NCBI GenBank assembly: GCA_016184205.1
Contig: JACPDD010000007.1
Span: 1-8,805, forward strand
Reading direction: 5' to 3'
Origin: Candidatus Levyibacteriota bacterium
GTDB taxonomy: Bacteria > Patescibacteriota > Microgenomatia > Levybacterales > UBA12049
Length of the DNA: 8,805 bases
Shown: piece after piece, positions 6,073 to 8,805 of the stretch
Layout of the letters: the number at the start of each line of letters is the position of its first letter
Position numbering within the stretch: the stretch's first letter is position 1
Made by a program: the position numbers and the translations under genes
The notes under the pieces: generated by a model
What the model was told of the DNA's origin: nothing
The model's input: the letters and a program-made list of their open reading frames with translations, nothing else
Databases searched by the model: none

Positions 6073-6082
6073 TCACCACCTT
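6073..6082 (-). promoter_or_regulatory. Strong Shine-Dalgarno site of the DUF3892 gene
   Basis: AAGGTGGTGA, identical to the site of the following GIY-YIG gene, ends 5 nt before the ATG at 6067 and decides this start over the in-frame alternatives at 6073 and 6079. Confidence 0.7.
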
Positions 6083-6095
6083 GTGATTTTCCTAC

Positions 6096-6123
6096 TTGAC
6101 ATTTTTCCATAATCTGGTAGAAT
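6096..6123 (+). promoter_or_regulatory. Strong extended -10 promoter of the LexA-type gene
   Basis: TTGACA (6096-6101), a 16-bp spacer and TAGAAT (6118-6123), with TGG at 6115-6117 making an extended -10. Transcription would start near 6130, giving a leader of about 18 nt without an SD. GTAGAA occurs at 6117-6122 and again at 6132-6137, flanking the start site, and could be part of an autoregulatory operator. Confidence 0.65.
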
Positions 6124-6129
6124 TGTCAA
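6101..6129 (-). promoter_or_regulatory. Candidate promoter of the DUF3892/GIY-YIG unit
   Basis: On the minus strand a perfect TTGACA (6124-6129) is followed after 17 bp by AAAAAT (6101-6106), a poor -10. It faces and overlaps the lexA promoter. The two TTGACA boxes form an inverted repeat with 22 bp between them. The -35 is clear; the -10 is weak. Confidence 0.4.
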
Positions 6130-6147
6130 TAGTAGAAATAAATATAC

Positions 6148-6768
6148 ATGAATACCAACTCGGAAAAAGTCTGGAGATACATTTACAATTATCAACAACT
6201 ACGAGGCTATTCTCCCTCTCTTGATGAAATTAGACAATCCATTCATCTAAAATCCCTACGCGGAACTTCCCTACAACTAGATAAATTGGAAAAACTTGGT
6301 TATATTCAGAGAAAAAAAGGATATCGAAGAGCTATAGAAGTATTAATAAAACCCGAAATAGAAAAATCTCAAGACATGGTCACTATCCCCCTAGTAGGAG
6401 AAATAAAAGCCGGAACACCGGCATTAGCTCAGGAAAACATAGAAGAGTATAAAAAGATTCCCAATTATCTGCTTCATGGCCGAAGCAAGGTCTATCTATT
6501 AAAAGTTAAGGGAGATAGTATGACAAAGGCGGGGTATAACTCCGGAGATATCGTTATTGTTGCTCAACAACAAACGGCGGACAACGGGGATATTGTAGTA
6601 GCTTTTATTCCGGACGAAGAATCTGCAACTCTTAAAAGATTTAAAAAAATGCAAGATTACATATTACTGCTTCCAGAAAGCTATAATCCAATATACAAGC
6701 CTATTATAGAAAGGGATGTGGTAATCCAAGGAAAAGTGATAGAGAAATTACCAGAAAATCTATATTGA
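6148..6768 (+). CDS. lexA: LexA-type transcriptional repressor (self-cleaving S24 family)
   Basis: A 206-residue protein, close to the 202 of E. coli LexA. Residues 1-65 form the winged helix, with 'GYSPSLDEI' (20-28) and 'LDKLEKLGYIQRKKG' (44-58). The self-cleavage domain shows the Ala-Gly scission site (A88-G89) after 'IPLVGEIK', the catalytic Ser in Gly-Asp-Ser-Met (S124) and the catalytic Lys (K163) in 'ATLKRFKK', so every part needed for RecA-stimulated cleavage is there. By family it represses DNA-damage genes. As it sits in an accessory block between a divergent small operon and a DNA methyltransferase gene, it could instead, or also, be the block's own regulator. The ATG start has no SD, but a strong promoter lies just upstream. 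Confidence 0.88.
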   Translation: MNTNSEKVWRYIYNYQQLRGYSPSLDEIRQSIHLKSLRGTSLQLDKLEKLGYIQRKKGYRRAIEVLIKPEIEKSQDMVTIPLVGEIKAGTPALAQENIEEYKKIPNYLLHGRSKVYLLKVKGDSMTKAGYNSGDIVIVAQQQTADNGDIVVAFIPDEESATLKRFKKMQDYILLLPESYNPIYKPIIERDVVIQGKVIEKLPENLY

Positions 6769-6790
6769 GTTTGTTCTAGATAAAAGTTAT

Positions 6791-6796
6791 TATAAT
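6791..6796 (+). promoter_or_regulatory. Candidate -10 box of the methyltransferase gene
   Basis: A perfect TATAAT lies 28 bp before the ATG at 6825. Possible -35 hexamers (TTGAGT at 6765-6770, TTGTTC at 6771-6776) have poor spacing, 20 and 14 bp, so this is tentative. Confidence 0.3.
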
Positions 6797-6824
6797 ATTG
6801 GATAATTTTAGAAAAACGGTAAGC

Positions 6825-7497
6825 ATGTTGAATAAATATAACAACTACATACATTTTGGAGATATTATGGACTTACTAAAAGAGCTTCCTGAGCAAAGTA
6901 TAGACATGATATTTGGCGACCCAGACTACAATGTAGGCATTAAGTATGGTGATAAAAATTACACTAAAGACTTTGATGAATACATCAACTGGTACATAAA
7001 CCTTACTAAGGCCTCTATGCAAGTGCTTAAGGATACGGGTAATCTTTTCATGATGAACTATCCCAAACAGAATGCATATCTCCGAGTAAAATATCTGGAA
7101 AATGTGTATCCTTTAATTAATGACTATGCTTGGGTTTACAATACAAACATCGGACATAGCAAGAAACGTTTTACCACAGCCCACAGAAGTATCCTTCATG
7201 TAAGAAAAACTGAAGATAACAATTTTTATAAATCTCCCCCGTGCGTTGAAGGACCGGCTCTGGGGCGTCCGCCTCGACACCTCCGGGCAGCTCGTCGACG
7301 AACTTGACGTTTGTAAAAAGTTGGGCAGAAACTATATTTCCGCAGAAATAGATAAAAAATATTATGACCTCATTACTGACAGATTAAATAACGGTTTTAT
7401 AAAGGATGACTACAGACTCGATTTTGTTAAAAAAAGAAGAAGGTCTCTATTGGATACCAGCAAAACAAATCAATCTAGCTTATTACTAAATATCTAA
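6825..7497 (+). pseudogene. DNA methyltransferase gene broken by a core replacement and frame change
   Basis: The 5' part (6825 to about 7236) encodes the N-terminal half of an N4/N6-type DNA methyltransferase: 'IHFGDIMDLLKELPEQSIDM' (residues 9-28), catalytic motif IV as Asp-Pro-Asp-Tyr (32-35), and 'NLFMMNYPKQNAYLRV' (73-88). From about 7302 the sequence encodes the family's C-terminal end ('CKKLGRNYISAEIDKKYYDL'), but in another frame. The middle, which should hold the target-side region and the SAM-binding Phe-x-Gly-x-Gly motif I, is missing. In its place lies a GC-rich patch, and the first frame ends at 7307. The family, as I recall it, includes type II enzymes such as the MboII group; the recognition site is unknown. 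As given, no active enzyme can be made. I chose the ATG at 6825 over a TTG at 6798. The end meets the convergent gene tail to tail with a 3-4 bp overlap. Confidence 0.75.
7237..7301 (+). other. GC-rich foreign-looking patch with a nicotinate phosphoribosyltransferase-like peptide
   Basis: About 65 bp of roughly 70% GC stand inside AT-rich coding sequence. In the frame of 7246 they read Leu-Lys-Asp-Arg-'LWGVRLDTSGQLVDE', which resembles a conserved stretch of nicotinate phosphoribosyltransferase as I remember it. Codons are GC-ending (CTC, GTC, CGC, GAC), unlike the neighbours. The edges are sharp: AT-rich methyltransferase sequence stops near a C-run at 7236-7240 and resumes at about 7302. 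It may be an assembly chimera or a real micro-replacement. Confidence 0.65.
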
Positions 7498-8324
7498 ACT
7501 TCGGAAACAAAAAGAGGAAAATAATCGGAGATTTTGGTTTTTTGAATAGGGGCTATTCCTACAGGTAATCTTGCAAAATTTCCGGCAAATTCTGCTAGTG
7601 ATTTTCTATTAATCAGAACTGCAATCAAATTAACCAGAGTTGAAAGAGTATTAACCCTACCAGCGTCTAGTTTTAATTCAGGATTATTGTGAAGAGTGAA
7701 ATATTTCACATCCTCATTTAAAGCAAGCGTCTCTAGATAATAGATGAAAGCTTCCACCGAGACACCCAACACATCAGGTATTCTCTTCTTCAAAAAATCC
7801 ATGACAGTTGGACTTACATTCAATCTATAACTCCCTTCGTTATCCTTTTTATGGTCTAGGACAAAAGCTATCCGAAATAAAACCATACCTAGAACCTCTA
7901 ACGCAATTAGGTCTGAGTGCATTAATAGTTCAATGCCCTGAAAAATCTCCATAAAATTAAAATTCTTCTCATTTTTTGAATTATTAAAATAAATAACGGG
8001 CAACATGTCGTTTGGATTATTAGTTTTCTCTTTTGTTAGATAATCAGTGCATCTTTTATAATCCACGGCTGCTTCTTTTCCAGGCTTTTCTACGCCAATA
8101 TAGTAATTCCCGATATAATAGAGTTTTTGTGTTTTTCTATTCGTTTGACTTGGTCCCTTAGGCCAACCGATTGCCTCCTTAACCATTTCGAATCTTATTG
8201 GTTGCGCATACTTATTTAGACTTACATTTCGTTTCGGAATCGACAGTTCTTTTACAAGTTCGTTGAAGACACTTTCAGAAAGTCCGTGGCTTTGATAATA
8301 TTTAAAAATTGCTGAGCTATGCAT
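7494..8324 (-). CDS. Unrecognised protein, possible partner of the adjacent DNA methyltransferase
   Basis: A 276-residue soluble protein that I do not recognise. It has no signal peptide. One hydrophobic stretch, 'LIALEVLGMVLFRIAFVLDH', looks like a buried helix and not a membrane span. The N-terminal third is basic and polar; the middle has aromatic-rich 'YYIGNYYIGVEKPGKEAAVD'; the C-terminal part is helical with Leu-rich segments. I cannot point to a convincing PD-(D/E)xK, HNH or GIY-YIG nuclease motif. Its convergent position, tail to tail with a type II-like methyltransferase gene, is common for restriction endonucleases, which diverge too fast to be recognised by eye. That is inference from context only. 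I chose the ATG at 8324. A GTG at 8345 would add seven residues, but a TAAAAT -10-like box (8336-8341) lies between them. Confidence 0.6.
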   Translation of the reverse strand: MHSSAIFKYYQSHGLSESVFNELVKELSIPKRNVSLNKYAQPIRFEMVKEAIGWPKGPSQTNRKTQKLYYIGNYYIGVEKPGKEAAVDYKRCTDYLTKEKTNNPNDMLPVIYFNNSKNEKNFNFMEIFQGIELLMHSDLIALEVLGMVLFRIAFVLDHKKDNEGSYRLNVSPTVMDFLKKRIPDVLGVSVEAFIYYLETLALNEDVKYFTLHNNPELKLDAGRVNTLSTLVNLIAVLINRKSLAEFAGNFARLPVGIAPIQKTKISDYFPLFVSEV

Positions 8325-8415
8325 GATATTAGCGAATTTTAACACTTTAGTATCTTTTTTAAAAGTTTATTCTATTGGGAGGATGCCGTAGTAGGTTAAA
8401 ATATCTCCATCAGAT

Positions 8416-8427
8416 AATTGTATTTTG
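8416..8427. repeat. 12-bp direct repeat, right copy (possible attR core, relic of the old tsaD end)
   Basis: AATTGTATTTTG is identical to 5322-5333 in the 3' end of tsaD. Here it is followed by GGTAA, so the copied frame reads Leu-Tyr-Phe-Gly-stop, as if it were the displaced original end of tsaD. It lies 24 bp before the rmuC ATG. Confidence 0.5.
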
Positions 8428-8445
8428 GGTAAAACCTGATAGAAT
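8418..8445 (+). promoter_or_regulatory. Extended -10 promoter of rmuC, probably leaderless
   Basis: TTGTAT (8418-8423), a 16-bp spacer and TAGAAT (8440-8445), with TGA at 8437-8439 as extended -10. The layout matches the lexA promoter. Transcription would start about 7 bp later, at or next to the A of the rmuC ATG at 8452, so the mRNA would have no leader. The -35 box overlaps the 12-bp repeat. Confidence 0.5.
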
Positions 8446-8451
8446 AACTCT

Positions 8452-8805
8452 ATGCAAAATGAGCTGCTCCTTATTGTAGTTGCAGTTATCCTCGCTTTCG
8501 GCGGACTTGCCTATCTCCTTAATAAAAAGTTTACCGAGCTTAATAAGCCAAAGTCTGACGAAGCACTTCTTGAGTGGCTTAAAACTATGCAAAAAACTGT
8601 TGACGCCACAAATAAGACTGTTAATGAATCCCTGCGGACAAGTTCCACTTCAATGATAAAAACTCTTCAGGAAAATTCAAAACAATTAAATGAAAGGCTT
8701 GATAAAGCAGCTTCGGTTATAGGAGGAGTTCAGAAGGAAGTCGGACAAATGAGTGAGATAGGACGTAATATGAAGGAACTGCAGGAATTTCTTAAAAGCC
8801 CAAAA
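8452..8805 (+). CDS. rmuC: RmuC-family DNA recombination protein (N-terminal 118 residues, runs off the right edge)
   Basis: The frame opens at the ATG at 8452 and is still open at the end of the window. Residues 4-23 form a transmembrane helix that anchors the protein. Residues about 35-105 are polar and heptad-like, the long coiled coil of RmuC. The last visible segment, 'MSEIGRNMKELQEFLKSPK' (residues 100-118), is the conserved lead-in to the RmuC nuclease-like domain, which would follow outside the window. RmuC limits inversion at short inverted repeats in E. coli and is thought to act on DNA structures; its biochemistry is unproven. No SD is present. It was probably the direct neighbour of tsaD before the accessory block came in. 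Confidence 0.88.
   Translation, partial: MQNELLLIVVAVILAFGGLAYLLNKKFTELNKPKSDEALLEWLKTMQKTVDATNKTVNESLRTSSTSMIKTLQENSKQLNERLDKAASVIGGVQKEVGQMSEIGRNMKELQEFLKSPK

Noticed and set aside
7246..7497. Separate 83-residue gene starting at TTG 7246
   Set aside because: Its first part is the GC-rich patch and the rest is the C-terminus of the methyltransferase; it is part of the broken gene.
8410..8592. 60-residue minus-strand frame over the rmuC start
   Set aside because: It is antisense to the clear RmuC N-terminus and its promoter, and resembles no protein family.

Overview
The window is AT-rich apart from one short GC-rich patch. It looks like a fragment of a Candidate Phyla Radiation (Patescibacteria, probably Microgenomates-type) genome. 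That is an inference from several traits: compact gene packing, a VanW-family protein next to a membrane-tethered solute-binding protein, promoters almost touching start codons with no Shine-Dalgarno (SD) site, and short-period repeats that invade coding sequence. TGA is used as an ordinary stop (lexA, the nucleotidyltransferase), so code 11 fits.

Left part (1-1746, minus strand): the N-terminus of an unrecognised protein (running off the edge) overlaps the end of a gene for an extracellular solute-binding protein with a proline-rich cytoplasmic tail. It is divergently transcribed from the next block, with overlapping promoter elements.

Central conserved block (1747-5338, plus strand): a VanW-family exported protein, a HIGH-motif nucleotidyltransferase, a secreted DUF192 protein and tsaD (tRNA t6A synthesis), probably one operon. 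The block carries several repeats. A 7-bp-period array fills the VanW/nucleotidyltransferase gap. A REP-like inverted repeat supplies the stop codon of the nucleotidyltransferase. Three further 7-bp-period arrays lie in frame inside tsaD.

Accessory block (about 5334-8415): a DUF3892/GIY-YIG pair on the minus strand with strong SD sites, a divergent LexA-type repressor, a broken DNA methyltransferase, and a convergent unknown gene that may be its partner endonuclease. The block is bracketed by a 12-bp direct repeat. The left copy is the 3' end of tsaD. The right copy, just before rmuC, would restore an in-frame tsaD end (Leu-Tyr-Phe-Gly-stop) 19 bp before the rmuC start. The simplest reading is an island inserted into the 3' end of tsaD, between two formerly adjacent genes, tsaD and rmuC. 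No integrase is visible.

The methyltransferase contains a patch of about 65 bp, roughly 70% GC, that encodes what looks like part of a nicotinate phosphoribosyltransferase. It replaces the core that should carry motif I. It is either a real micro-replacement or an assembly chimera. The right edge is the start of rmuC.
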